This document shows positions 1 to 6,648 of a stretch of 7,611 nt of DNA, in pieces; within the stretch, counting starts at the first letter, position 1, and each line of letters starts with the position of its first letter. The notes beneath the pieces were generated by a model. It had not been told where the DNA came from, did no database searches, and saw nothing but the letters and a program-made list of their open reading frames with translations. Source of the DNA: Methanoregula sp. (lineage in GTDB: Archaea; Halobacteriota; Methanomicrobia; Methanomicrobiales; Methanospirillaceae); NCBI GenBank assembly GCA_028705545.1, contig JAQWDG010000077.1, forward strand, positions 1-7,611. The letters are read 5' to 3'. The position numbers and the translations under genes were made by a program.

Positions 1-657
1 TCCGATCGGAAATGTGGGGGCGTTGAAATTTACCGGATCGAAAACCGGTTTCATCAGTTCCTTAAGATACGGTGCCTGCCGGCTGAGGTTCCCGGACTTT
101 ACCGCGCCATAATACACGATGTATGCCGGTGCCGCGCTGTCATCGTATTGAATCGTAGTGAAATATCCTGCCGTGATATTGTTCTCAAAACGCGTTGCAT
201 TTATGACTACTGTGCGGCGACCTGAACGATAGGGACTATCCTGATACGCCAATGTAAAGCGTGTTTTAAAGGAACGGCCGTACCGTTCCAGGTAAAAGGC
301 AGAAAGAACCTCCTGTTTGTCAAAAAAGAGTTCCTTATCGGTAAACATCCAGACGATCGTGAGATACAGATCGTCGGATCCTTCCCGCGTATGAAATACG
401 GAACCGGTATCCGGAGAAAGATCCGGGAAGAGCGGCGGTTTCCCGTTCATCACGCTGCCCGCTTTCCTGAAAACGGTCTCATGGAGACCGTCGTTGCTAA
501 TCACGTCGTCCGTATTGAGGAATCTGTGAACCATAATGTCCGTGGGGATTTTGCCTCCGAGGGGAAGATAGACCATAGGGCCAATCAGGATTAAGATGCC
601 GACAAGGCAGCAGAAGATGACAATTATGCCGATTAACCATTTCTTTTGCGGGATCAT
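1..657 (-). CDS. Membrane-anchored protein of unknown function, partial (C-terminus beyond left edge)
   Basis: The reading frame is open from the ATG at 657 to the window edge (219 codons, no stop), so the C-terminus is missing. Residues about 7-31 (from WLIGIIVIF to LILIGPMVYL) form one hydrophobic segment after a short basic N-terminus (MIPQKKW). No signal-peptidase site is evident, so a membrane anchor with the rest outside is likely. The remainder is soluble and mixed in composition, with sequons NAT, NIT and NLS in its second half, which fits a surface domain. The start is supported by GGGAGAT at 662-668, about 6 bases upstream. The gene lies 138 bp downstream of the 370-residue exported protein on the same strand and may have its own promoter in that gap. 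I do not recognise the family. The reading frame is well supported; function is unknown. Confidence 0.85.
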   Translation of the reverse strand, partial: MIPQKKWLIGIIVIFCCLVGILILIGPMVYLPLGGKIPTDIMVHRFLNTDDVISNDGLHETVFRKAGSVMNGKPPLFPDLSPDTGSVFHTREGSDDLYLTIVWMFTDKELFFDKQEVLSAFYLERYGRSFKTRFTLAYQDSPYRSGRRTVVINATRFENNITAGYFTTIQYDDSAAPAYIVYYGAVKSGNLSRQAPYLKELMKPVFDPVNFNAPTFPIG

Positions 658-661
658 AGTA

Positions 662-668
662 ATCTCCC
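662..668 (-). promoter_or_regulatory. Ribosome binding site of the leftmost gene
   Basis: On the minus strand the sequence reads GGGAGATTACT then ATG. The GGGAG is complementary to the pyrimidine-rich 16S rRNA 3' end at normal spacing, and it fixes the start at 657. Confidence 0.6.
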
Positions 669-685
669 TGCCCCGACCCTGTTTA

Positions 686-706
686 CCGGATTGCAACTAA
701 ATCCGG
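686..706. repeat. Short perfect inverted repeat CCGGATT-7-AATCCGG upstream of the leftmost gene
   Basis: CCGGATT (686-692) and AATCCGG (700-706) are perfect inverted arms around a 7-base loop. They lie 28 to 49 bases upstream of the start codon at 657. The gene-proximal arm belongs to an 18-base stretch (678-695, minus strand) that matches 6686-6703 at 17 positions. It could be an operator or a hairpin in the mRNA leader; the sequence does not decide which. Confidence 0.5.
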
Positions 707-775
707 GAAGGGGCGTTTTCCTCCCTGAATGCATCCTGCTGACAGGGGTTTATTGACCCTCCGGGAAGGTACGAC

Positions 776-788
776 CTTTTTAATAACA
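776..788 (-). promoter_or_regulatory. Possible TATA element for the leftmost gene
   Basis: The minus strand reads TTATTAAAAAGG just after the stop of the upstream gene. If used, it would place transcription start near 755 and give a leader of roughly 100 bases containing the inverted repeat at 686-706. The match to the archaeal box A consensus is weak. Read-through from the 370-residue gene is the alternative. Confidence 0.3.
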
Positions 789-795
789 TTTTTCA

Positions 796-1908
796 TCAGA
801 TCCCGTTACCAGCCCACACAAGGTCAAAAGTCGATCCAAATGCGGAAATGTCGTCAGGAAATTCCTGACAAAATCCATTGTTTGTCGCACACCACCCGCG
901 GGTGCCGTTGAATTCAGTGGAGAAGATGCAGTGTGGCAATCCGTCCCGGCCACCAGACTGGCTGATGACAAACTCCGATCCCGGGTGAATGGCAACCGGG
1001 CGATCGGAATAGGGCGAGAGAAAACCCGTGGAAATGTGCCAGGAATACACCGTATCGACATCTGATCCAAGGATTACCGACGATCCGAACAGGCCTTTGA
1101 GTCCAAGATAGTCATACCACGGGACAGGTTGGGGTGCCCGGGCGGGATTTTCCATGGCCTCAAATGTTGTCGATCCGCTGGGTTCGACAAATATCGCATA
1201 GGTATCCTGCAACAGGGGATAACGTGCAGGATCCTGTGAGAAATTATACGAAAAACGCATCTCCCGGTTTTTCGCCATGTTCTTACCCTCCGGATCGGTC
1301 ACGGATGAAATTACAACGAGAGTGTCGGCAGAGAAGTAATCCTTTGTCCGGTCGGATTCATCGTTGTCCCAGTAAACAGAAGTCTGGCTGCATACCCGGG
1401 CAATCCCCGGGTATTCCCTGACAACAGTATCCTTTGAGCGCACAATACCCCGTGGCGGGTATCTTCCTGCATCAGCGGCATGAATTGCTCCCAGTAGTTC
1501 GGGGTCCGGCCCGGAGGAGTTGCCAGAGAGAAAACTTTGACAGGTATCACCGGTACTGGCCGACCGGGGCGATCCTGACGGCCCGAAAATCTCTGTAAAC
1601 GTTTCGGTTTCGCCCGTGGGAAAGATCGTGAACGAATGCCGCACGACCCGTTCGTTATCGGAGGAGTTCGGCAGAGCCGCTACGATGTACCCGGAGACGT
1701 TCTGTCCCAAGGCGGATTGTGAAAATGAGTTTATTAATTCTGACGTGTGTCCGTCAATTTCCTGTTTTGAGCAATTCAGGTTTCCTGTGACACCACAGGA
1801 ATATGTCCATGAAAGGTCACCAGGCACGATTTCTGGTTGCGTATCAACGGCGTTGACGGAGATTACCATCAAGAGTACGATGAGCGGCACGACCAGAATC
1901 TTTCTCAT
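796..1908 (-). CDS. Exported cysteine-containing glycoprotein of unknown function (370 aa)
   Basis: Residues 1-20 (MRKILVVPLIVLLMVISVNA) are a typical signal peptide with cleavage likely after VNA. The mature part has seven cysteines (38, 46, 123, 173, 327, 340, 347), so disulfides are plausible. It has six N-glycosylation sequons (N45, N70, N81, N130, N222, N334). No C-terminal membrane segment is present, so it is secreted or held by an uncleaved signal. The frame extends upstream to an ATG at 1968, but that would put 20 charged residues before the signal peptide. The ATG at 1908 lies 4 bases after the stop of the 72-residue gene and fits translational coupling; no strong Shine-Dalgarno sequence is visible. 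Two stop codons sit in tandem (TGA TGA) at the end. I do not recognise the family. Confidence 0.88.
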   Translation of the reverse strand: MRKILVVPLIVLLMVISVNAVDTQPEIVPGDLSWTYSCGVTGNLNCSKQEIDGHTSELINSFSQSALGQNVSGYIVAALPNSSDNERVVRHSFTIFPTGETETFTEIFGPSGSPRSASTGDTCQSFLSGNSSGPDPELLGAIHAADAGRYPPRGIVRSKDTVVREYPGIARVCSQTSVYWDNDESDRTKDYFSADTLVVISSVTDPEGKNMAKNREMRFSYNFSQDPARYPLLQDTYAIFVEPSGSTTFEAMENPARAPQPVPWYDYLGLKGLFGSSVILGSDVDTVYSWHISTGFLSPYSDRPVAIHPGSEFVISQSGGRDGLPHCIFSTEFNGTRGWCATNNGFCQEFPDDISAFGSTFDLVWAGNGI

Positions 1909-1912
1909 GCAA

Positions 1913-2131
1913 TCAGCGCTGTCCGGATTTTTGCATCTCTTCCAGCTGCCGCTCGATCTTTTCAACACTCTGCCGGATTGCGGACAGCGTCTCGATCACG
2001 TACCAGGCAGCAAGGATCAGAAGAAAAACTGCGATAACGCAGAATGCAAGGAACCACTGGTATGATACTATTCCGAACAGGGCGATCATCGCACAGATGA
2101 TCGTGAGAGCGATAAGCCGGTTACGTTCCAT
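1913..2131 (-). CDS. Small two-segment membrane protein with coiled-coil tail (72 aa)
   Basis: Two hydrophobic segments, residues about 6-23 and 27-47, form a membrane hairpin. They are followed by a charged amphipathic helix (about 47-67, ETLSAIRQSVEKIERQLEEM) with heptad-like spacing, probably a short cytoplasmic coiled coil. The positively charged N-terminus (MERNR) suggests both ends are inside. Start is ATG 2131, with a modest GAGAGG at 2143-2148. A clear TATA box lies about 115 bp upstream. The stop is 4 bases before the start of the exported 370-residue protein, so the two are probably cotranscribed and coupled. Such small proteins often oligomerise or escort a larger partner, but the partner here is only inferred from adjacency. 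The family is not recognised. Confidence 0.85.
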   Translation of the reverse strand: MERNRLIALTIICAMIALFGIVSYQWFLAFCVIAVFLLILAAWYVIETLSAIRQSVEKIERQLEEMQKSGQR

Positions 2132-2242
2132 GGGTATGCAAACCTCTCGGATATGGATATGCGATCAGATTTTCATCGGGATCGGTATTTCTGTCACGTA
2201 AAATGATCTTCCGATATCCGTGATCTGTCTTCTTATCCCGCT

Positions 2243-2250
2243 CTTATAAA
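2243..2250 (-). promoter_or_regulatory. TATA box of the 72-aa/370-aa unit
   Basis: The minus strand reads TTTATAAG, close to the archaeal box A consensus. Transcription would start near 2220, giving a leader of about 89 bases. The leader contains a CGGATAT (near 2214-2220) that could pair with ATATCCG next to the ribosome-binding region, a weak hint of leader structure. Confidence 0.6.
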
Positions 2251-2252
2251 TG

Positions 2253-2780
2253 ATTTCTGACCATTCCCTTTACACGAAAATCAAAACCCCGATTAATTTT
2301 GCAGGGACGGGGGGGATTTCCGTACAGGAAAGCGGCATCTTCTTGCAGCATCCTCAGTTGCCGACCCATTTGGAAATATTGTGGCGACGAGAGTTCAGTA
2401 CCACCAGTCCGGACCGGCGCTATACCTGTGGCAAAGAGATGATGACCTGTTTTGGGAGTGCAGCCCAGGTGGCAGGAGACTTACGATCCGGTATACTGGT
2501 TTCTCCGACGGTGACTCCGGATCAGGATCCCGGTTTTTCCCGGTCCGGCATGTCAGTTTCGCAAAAAAGCAAGCAGGTTTTTGGATTTATTATGGACATC
2601 CCTGGAAATTTACGCCGAAGAATTGCCAATGCTCCCCAAGCTTATTTGGGCTTGTTTGGGCCCACGATAATTTACCGGATGGGCTCCTGTATGCCGGATG
2701 AAATGAGGGCCGGTTTTTCGGGACCGATCCAAACAGGGGAAGAACTGTCCCGGGCACTATCGTTTTACGTGCGGTATCCA
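2253..2780. other. Long region with no convincing gene
   Basis: About 530 bp between the end of the DUF2330 unit and the TATA box of the next unit. No frame combines a start, a ribosome binding site and protein-like composition. Two plus-strand frames stay open for a long way: one from 2250 through the region and on across the 175-residue gene, and one from 2297 to about 2701, whose start would be GTG 2381 without a ribosome binding site. The minus strand has a 63-codon frame abutting the preceding gene. A T6 run on the minus strand (2563-2568) could act as a transcription terminator. CCCAA-6-TTGGG near 2634-2650 is a weak hairpin. This may be non-coding sequence or a decayed gene; I recognise nothing in it. 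Confidence 0.5.
2563..2568 (-). terminator. Possible U-tract terminator of the DUF2330 unit
   Basis: The minus strand reads CTTGCTTTTTTGCG about 210 bases after the last well-supported gene of the unit. Archaeal termination relies on U-tracts without needing a strong hairpin. A single T6 run is weak evidence. Confidence 0.2.
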
Positions 2781-2781
2781 T
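2590..2781 (-). CDS. Doubtful 63-codon ORF abutting the 175-aa gene
   Basis: The ATG shares its A with the TAA stop of the preceding gene (TAATG), an arrangement typical of translational coupling. The peptide (MDTARKTIVPGTVLPLFG to FFGVNFQGCP) is rich in proline, has no membrane segment and no recognisable motif. About half of its codons end in G or C, no more than expected from local base composition. It is recorded because of the junction, but a chance ORF is more likely than a gene. Confidence 0.2.
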   Translation of the reverse strand: MDTARKTIVPGTVLPLFGSVPKNRPSFHPAYRSPSGKLSWAQTSPNKLGEHWQFFGVNFQGCP

Positions 2782-3308
2782 TACGACGGCCCCTTCCCGC
2801 GGCGTATTGCGATATATCCGATGCCGATAAGTGCAAGGGTAATGACAATGCCCGCCGCAAAAATATCCGTCACGTTACCGGTACCTTCTGGTGGCAGCGG
2901 GGCACCGCGATCTTCGATAACCGGGAAATAATACACTGTGTCTATCGAACGCGACCAGGTCTCGTTGGCGTTGATGATCCAGACCGCGGCGATTTGGAAC
3001 GGGCTTTCGCGCCCTGCGGATTTCCGAATAGAGAAAACCAGTTGTTTCCCACAGGAATTTGCCGGGGCGAGGTGGGCGGATTTATACTCTGCATCTATTT
3101 GTTCTTCGTGCCAGGTGCCGACACCGCATTCCCGGATAAATCCCATGATTTCGGTATTGTCCTTCACGGTCGGGTACATGTTCGTGAGAACTTCTTCCGG
3201 TGCCCCGCCCATGCCGGGATATACCGGTGTAGTGTTTGCCGCGGATACCGCTCCAAAAAGTACCGTGGTTCCGATGACGAGGACAATGACAAGTGCAAAT
3301 GTTTTCAT
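2781..3308 (-). CDS. Type I membrane protein with outside domain, unknown function (175 aa)
   Basis: Residues 1-23 (MKTFALVIVLVIGTTVLFGAVSA) are a signal peptide with cleavage likely after VSA. An outside domain of about 120 residues follows, with two cysteines (61 and 86) that could form one disulfide and sequons at N25, N115 and N145. A single membrane segment at about 148-168 is followed by the basic stop-transfer sequence RRGKG. The frame extends upstream to 3356 through GTG, but the ATG at 3308 starts exactly at the signal peptide. The ribosome binding site is weak. It is the last well-supported gene of the unit headed by the DUF2330 protein, 16 bp after the 39-codon ORF. A TGATAAAAAG at about 3355-3364 could supply an extra promoter. 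The family is not recognised. Confidence 0.85.
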   Translation of the reverse strand: MKTFALVIVLVIGTTVLFGAVSAANTTPVYPGMGGAPEEVLTNMYPTVKDNTEIMGFIRECGVGTWHEEQIDAEYKSAHLAPANSCGKQLVFSIRKSAGRESPFQIAAVWIINANETWSRSIDTVYYFPVIEDRGAPLPPEGTGNVTDIFAAGIVITLALIGIGYIAIRRGKGPS

Positions 3309-3324
3309 GATAATCAAAATTCTC

Positions 3325-3444
3325 TTATCCGGGCAGTTCCCCAAACGGCACGGCACTTTTTATCACTTCGGATTGCGGGGCAATAACGATCAGATCCTCA
3401 TTGCGATCCCGACAGTTCTTGGGAGGTAACCGATATCGTTTCAT
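3325..3444 (-). CDS. Candidate 39-residue small protein in the DUF2330 unit
   Basis: A short frame fills nearly all of the gap between the 154- and 175-residue genes. Its ATG overlaps the preceding TGA as ATGA (3441-3444), the classic coupled junction, and GGAG stands 3 bases before the ATG within a G-rich stretch. The TAA at 3325-3327 lies 16 bases before the next start. The peptide begins with a basic stretch (MKRYRLPPKNCRDRNEDLI) and has no membrane segment, so it would be cytosolic and unlike its exported neighbours. There is one cysteine (C11). Codon third positions are neutral. It could be a real small protein, a coupling leader for the 175-residue gene, or chance. Confidence 0.4.
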   Translation of the reverse strand: MKRYRLPPKNCRDRNEDLIVIAPQSEVIKSAVPFGELPG

Positions 3445-3905
3445 GACTCCGCCCCCCGAATACTGACCGGTGTGAGATCTATTACCGAACAGGATACTGA
3501 GTTTTTATTGGAAGGAGATTGGATATCGATGACTGCTACTGTCGTGGGACCGAGATCCATTCTTTCCTGCGATGGACCGGCCCCGTCAACAGAAATTGTG
3601 AAAGTAAACTTTTGGAATGAATCCGGTGACGGGATTGCTGAAGATAGCTGTTCCCGTGGAGATAACATGAACGTCTCCTTAAAAAAATCCTCATCGGTGG
3701 CATTTGAAACGGATATCAGGACCGTATGGTTCCGGGCGGGATCCTGATTTTCTATCATGTAGAGCGGGAGCGGATCCGGTCCGGCATTTGTCGTGCCGGT
3801 AAGAACGGGCGCTAAAAAGACGATGAGTCCCCCGGTTACGGCTACCGCACACAAAATGAGCAGCAGTCTGGCGGCATTCATCCGGTTGTTTTTTTCTTTT
3901 TCCAT
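3441..3905 (-). CDS. Membrane-anchored protein with small beta-rich outside domain (154 aa)
   Basis: A hydrophilic N-terminus (MEKEKNNRMNAAR) precedes one hydrophobic segment at about 13-35 (LLLILCAVAVTGGLIVFLAP). About 115 residues likely face outward, with sequons at N59 (NHT) and N68 (NAT) and strand-like alternation (HTVLISVSN, FTFTISVDG, TTVAVIDI) suggesting a beta-sandwich. The frame also offers a TTG at 3911, but the ATG at 3905 has AGAGGAT at 3911-3917 at good spacing and is preferred. It starts 14 bp after the DUF2330 gene, with the ribosome binding site filling that gap, and overlaps the 39-codon ORF by 4 bases. An accessory subunit of a surface complex with the DUF2330 protein is possible, but only by adjacency. 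The family is not recognised. Confidence 0.85.
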   Translation of the reverse strand: MEKEKNNRMNAARLLLILCAVAVTGGLIVFLAPVLTGTTNAGPDPLPLYMIENQDPARNHTVLISVSNATDEDFFKETFMLSPREQLSSAIPSPDSFQKFTFTISVDGAGPSQERMDLGPTTVAVIDIQSPSNKNSVSCSVIDLTPVSIRGAES

Positions 3906-3910
3906 CGGCA

Positions 3911-3917
3911 ATCCTCT
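3911..3917 (-). promoter_or_regulatory. Ribosome binding site deciding the start of the 154-aa gene
   Basis: AGAGGAT on the minus strand, just after the TAA of the DUF2330 gene, favours ATG 3905 over the in-frame TTG at 3911, which overlaps this site. Confidence 0.6.
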
Positions 3918-3919
3918 TT

Positions 3920-5491
3920 TTAATCGTTAAGGTACCTCACGATCCGGTGCGCAACATACACACAGAACGCGGCAGCGAGTGCTAATCCCACCAGGGTCAT
4001 TATCCCAAGAACCGGTTTGTCGTACGGCAGGTATACCGCGTGACCGGTGAACACCGAAAACACCGTCACGGCTCCTTTAAACATACCGAAAAAGATCATC
4101 ATGACAATAATAAATGGCGACACCGGCAGCAGCGCGGCAAAGGACGGTTCGAACGCAATGGCAGCAGCAGTCACAAAGACAAGGAACAGGACGATAAATA
4201 CGCCAACGAACCGGGCCCGCTTCTTCTTCTCGCTTTCCGGAAGGACAAGGTACCTGCGCGTTGCATACACAAAACCAACAAGCGTCATGCAGTTCCAGAG
4301 ACCGTGCGCAAGCAGCCGGGCCGGCTTCACGCTCCCCCGGGAAAAGACCAAAAGCCCGGCAAGGAGCGCTGCGAGAACAGAGAAAATAATGTACAGTCCG
4401 ATCCCGATCAGCGGGTAACACGCAATTATCCGCGAGAGGATAGAAACCTCCGGAGGGGCAGTGTTGTCGAACCAGAGATCGTCTGTGTATTCCTCGGCGG
4501 GCACGGCAAGCAGGATCTTGGTGTAGGCAAACGGTTTTTTATCATCCTGACCGTTGAAGAAATCCTTAAGGGATGCCGGCGGGGAGTACGTGTCCTGCTC
4601 CAGATATGACACGGATGCCCTTGAGCCGGTATTCCCCGGAAAAACCGGCGTGACATAACCGTTTGCAGTCAGGATGAGCGGAACCGTACGGTTCCCGTAC
4701 ACCCGGGTGGGCTTGAGCGGGAAATAGATACGGTCTGTCGGGAAACGGACAAAAACTCCAAGCGCGTCGTCCGATCCGCTTTCCGTATAGACCGGCCCGG
4801 AGATCCCCGGCGACCGGGACGGGAACTGCTCCCGGTATTTTGTCACATTCTCTACGGACGTGACAACAAAGGAATAGTCCTTTGTAATGTAGTCGTCCAG
4901 CATCGCAAAGGAGCCGTCCGGGAGCGACAGGTTCTTCGAAGCGAGATACCCGGCAAGGGCGCCAGCGTTTTTTGCCGAGACAACTTCCGAGTGCAACCCG
5001 CTTTTGTCCACCTGTTCCCAGACCACGACATCGCCGGAAGCTGAAGGAGGTGCACCGGCAGCAAATCCTGACGGCCAGCCCGCAGCGGCAAGAAGGAAAA
5101 CCGGAGTCGTGAGCGGGAACGTGGCATACGATGCCGATGCAACAGCAACAGTACCTACCGTCATCGCATATTTATCGGAGATGGAAGTCCCGTCATAGGT
5201 GGGAAATCCTCCGATCACATCAATTTTCACATCCTGCGGACCAGTGGGGACCGGGAAGATCCAGACGCTTTGGCTGCCCTGCTGCTGCCAGTCCAGCGAA
5301 ACGGAAAGGAGCAGATTCTCGTATCCGTTCTCATAATAGATTGCACCGGCCTGATCGTTCTCCGGCTGGAGGAGCATCATGTCCGGGTCGCCAAGGAACG
5401 TCATGCCGTCTGCCGTTACGGCCGGGACAAGTATTGCAAAGAGGAGAAGAGCGATCGCAAAATGCCGGCATTGCCTGTTGTTACTATACAT
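3920..5491 (-). CDS. DUF2330-family surface protein with polytopic membrane C-terminus (523 aa)
   Basis: Residues 1-27 are a signal peptide (hydrophobic core FAIALLLFAILVPAV, cleavage near VTA). Residues about 28-340 are an outside domain with hallmarks I associate with DUF2330: QAGAIYYENGYENLLLSVSL (47-66) followed by SVWIFPVPTGP (75-85), then SEVVSAKNAGALAGYL (168-183), LPDGSFAMLDDYITKDYSFVV (190-210) and VRFPTDRIYFPLKPTRV (248-264). Family function is unknown. Residues about 352-384, 393-411, 427-447, 450-482 and 493-516 are hydrophobic and give about five membrane segments, which makes it look more like a receptor or transporter-coupled protein than a plain secreted DUF2330 protein. GTGAGG (5496-5501) and GGAGGG (5505-5510) precede the ATG. 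It heads the tight unit with the 154-, 39- and 175-residue frames. Confidence 0.85.
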   Translation of the reverse strand: MYSNNRQCRHFAIALLLFAILVPAVTADGMTFLGDPDMMLLQPENDQAGAIYYENGYENLLLSVSLDWQQQGSQSVWIFPVPTGPQDVKIDVIGGFPTYDGTSISDKYAMTVGTVAVASASYATFPLTTPVFLLAAAGWPSGFAAGAPPSASGDVVVWEQVDKSGLHSEVVSAKNAGALAGYLASKNLSLPDGSFAMLDDYITKDYSFVVTSVENVTKYREQFPSRSPGISGPVYTESGSDDALGVFVRFPTDRIYFPLKPTRVYGNRTVPLILTANGYVTPVFPGNTGSRASVSYLEQDTYSPPASLKDFFNGQDDKKPFAYTKILLAVPAEEYTDDLWFDNTAPPEVSILSRIIACYPLIGIGLYIIFSVLAALLAGLLVFSRGSVKPARLLAHGLWNCMTLVGFVYATRRYLVLPESEKKKRARFVGVFIVLFLVFVTAAAIAFEPSFAALLPVSPFIIVMMIFFGMFKGAVTVFSVFTGHAVYLPYDKPVLGIMTLVGLALAAAFCVYVAHRIVRYLND

Positions 5492-5597
5492 GCGGCCTCA
5501 CGCGCCCTCCATAACCCGGCTGGCCCGACAGGTTGTTGCCCGGCATAGCATAGAATCCAATAGCGGAATGATAACGTCCTCCCGGAACGCACATGCA

Positions 5598-5608
5598 TTT
5601 GAATAAAC
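5598..5608 (-). promoter_or_regulatory. Possible TATA element of the DUF2330 unit
   Basis: The minus strand reads GTTTATTCAAA. It would give a transcription start near 5577 and a leader of about 86 bases, similar to the leader predicted for the 72-residue gene. The match is weak. Read-through from the lipoprotein gene (243 bp upstream) is an alternative. Confidence 0.3.
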
Positions 5609-5734
5609 GGTCATCGCGAACAGGCATCCGGACAGGTTTTTCTGATCCGGGGTATTTACATTCTCTCGCCCGTTTGTTTACCGGTTGGATCCGGGATTGT
5701 TGAGGATATGGACTGCGGCATACCGACAGCATTT

Positions 5735-6559
5735 TTACGGTCGGGCAGTGGCGTTCAGCACGTCCTGCCAGGCCGGGCTTGAAAGGTTCGGGTACGGGCC
5801 ACTGCCCGAGGAAAAGAACCCGTTTGCATACTGCCAGCCGTTCGCATTCCCGGTATTGAACCAGATGTACGTGTCGGCATACTCATTCTGCCGCTGTTGC
5901 CCGCCAGCTTCCCACCGGTTCATGATAAGATCCTGCGAATACACGTTTACCCATGCAGTCGGCGATGCGGAATAATTTGCATAAATTGCCGTTTTCTGTT
6001 TGATCACAACGGAATGATACCTGACCAGCGTTGGATCTTTTGAGGAGACAAGGGCCGGTGTTTTTGGGGAGAAATTTACTTTTTGCAGGATGACGGATTC
6101 ATTACCTATCGGGGTGACCGTATCGGCATAGTCAAGCGGCGAGGCGAGCACGGTCTTGTTCTCATAAAAAAAGAAGAACTGGGCGCCGAACGTCTCGTTC
6201 GGGTACAGCCGGTCGGCCGTGACCTTAAGGTAGAGAGGTTCGGTATCGATCCCGGGCACTCTCCAGTCGGGGTCAGCACCCGGAGGGAACCGGACAAATT
6301 CCGATGAATAATTTTCGGATGCAAAATAATTTTCTGTCAGCACGAGCGGCCCTGCCATAGGTACGCCGTTTTTTTGCGGGAGCGGGAGGTAGAACGTCAC
6401 ATTGTAGAGCGGTTCGGTCGAAAGAATCTGAAGCTTGTAGTCCGTGTTTGTGGAGAAGGATCGGGGCGTGGGATCGAATATGCATCCCGCAGCGGTAATG
6501 AGGATGACCGTACAGATCAGGACAATGCATATCGCCGGGTAACAGGATATTTCCCCCAT
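5735..6559 (-). CDS. Lipoprotein of unknown function (274 aa)
   Basis: The N-terminus has a hydrophobic stretch (8-25) ending in a lipobox, ITAAG then C26, so the mature protein is probably lipid-anchored at C26 on the outer face of the membrane. Residues 27-274 are soluble and rich in strands and aromatics (e.g. LYNVTFYLPLP, 51-61; AQFFFFYENKT, 126-136), with sequons including N53, N83, N121, N134, N153, N162, N195, N258 and N269. A TTG at 6565 is in frame, but the ATG at 6559 is a better start. No ribosome binding site is visible, while a TATA-like element lies 26-34 bases upstream, so the mRNA is probably leaderless. It is divergent from the 71-residue gene. LYNVTFYLPLP-type lipoproteins seem familiar from Methanomicrobiales, but I know no function. 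Confidence 0.87.
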   Translation of the reverse strand: MGEISCYPAICIVLICTVILITAAGCIFDPTPRSFSTNTDYKLQILSTEPLYNVTFYLPLPQKNGVPMAGPLVLTENYFASENYSSEFVRFPPGADPDWRVPGIDTEPLYLKVTADRLYPNETFGAQFFFFYENKTVLASPLDYADTVTPIGNESVILQKVNFSPKTPALVSSKDPTLVRYHSVVIKQKTAIYANYSASPTAWVNVYSQDLIMNRWEAGGQQRQNEYADTYIWFNTGNANGWQYANGFFSSGSGPYPNLSSPAWQDVLNATARP

Positions 6560-6584
6560 GAACAAAGTATCGGCCGCTGGTGAA

Positions 6585-6593
6585 GATAAAAAT
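6585..6593 (-). promoter_or_regulatory. TATA box of the lipoprotein gene, consistent with a leaderless mRNA
   Basis: The minus strand reads ATTTTTATC, centred about 30 bases before the ATG at 6559. Archaeal transcription usually starts 24-28 bases after this element, so the message would begin at or within a few bases of the start codon. That agrees with the absence of a ribosome binding site. Confidence 0.5.
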
Positions 6594-6648
6594 GGCGAAG
6601 TGTTTTTCTCTCGAACGTACAGAATGAAATTACCGGTATCCAGAAAGT

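Noticed and set aside
1909..1968. Upstream ATG giving a 390-residue form of the exported protein
   Set aside because: It would place about 20 charged residues before a clear signal peptide and lies wholly within the 72-residue gene. ATG 1908 fits the signal peptide and the coupled junction.
1616..2065. 149-codon plus-strand frame
   Set aside because: Antisense to both the signal-peptide gene and the 72-residue membrane gene, with no ribosome binding site and no domain-like pattern.
2436..2450. GATGATGA resembling a C box of a C/D guide RNA
   Set aside because: No CTGA D box at suitable spacing and no second C'/D' pair nearby.
2250..3386. 378-codon open frame on the plus strand
   Set aside because: Half of it lies antisense to the 175-residue gene, which has a clear signal peptide and membrane segment. 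The translation has no coherent hydrophobic or domain pattern, and its ATG coincides with the TATA box of the minus-strand unit.
4040..4609. 189-codon plus-strand frame rich in Lys, Arg and Asp
   Set aside because: It is fully antisense to the membrane part of the DUF2330 gene. Its composition is what the complement of hydrophobic codons gives.
5484..5732. 82-codon minus-strand frame between the lipoprotein and DUF2330 genes
   Set aside because: It starts 2 bases after one stop and overlaps the next start, which looks operon-like. However, third positions are not enriched in G/C, it has no ribosome binding site or recognisable motif, and it contains the putative TATA element and the CCGGTAAACA copy. 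Probably chance, though not excluded.
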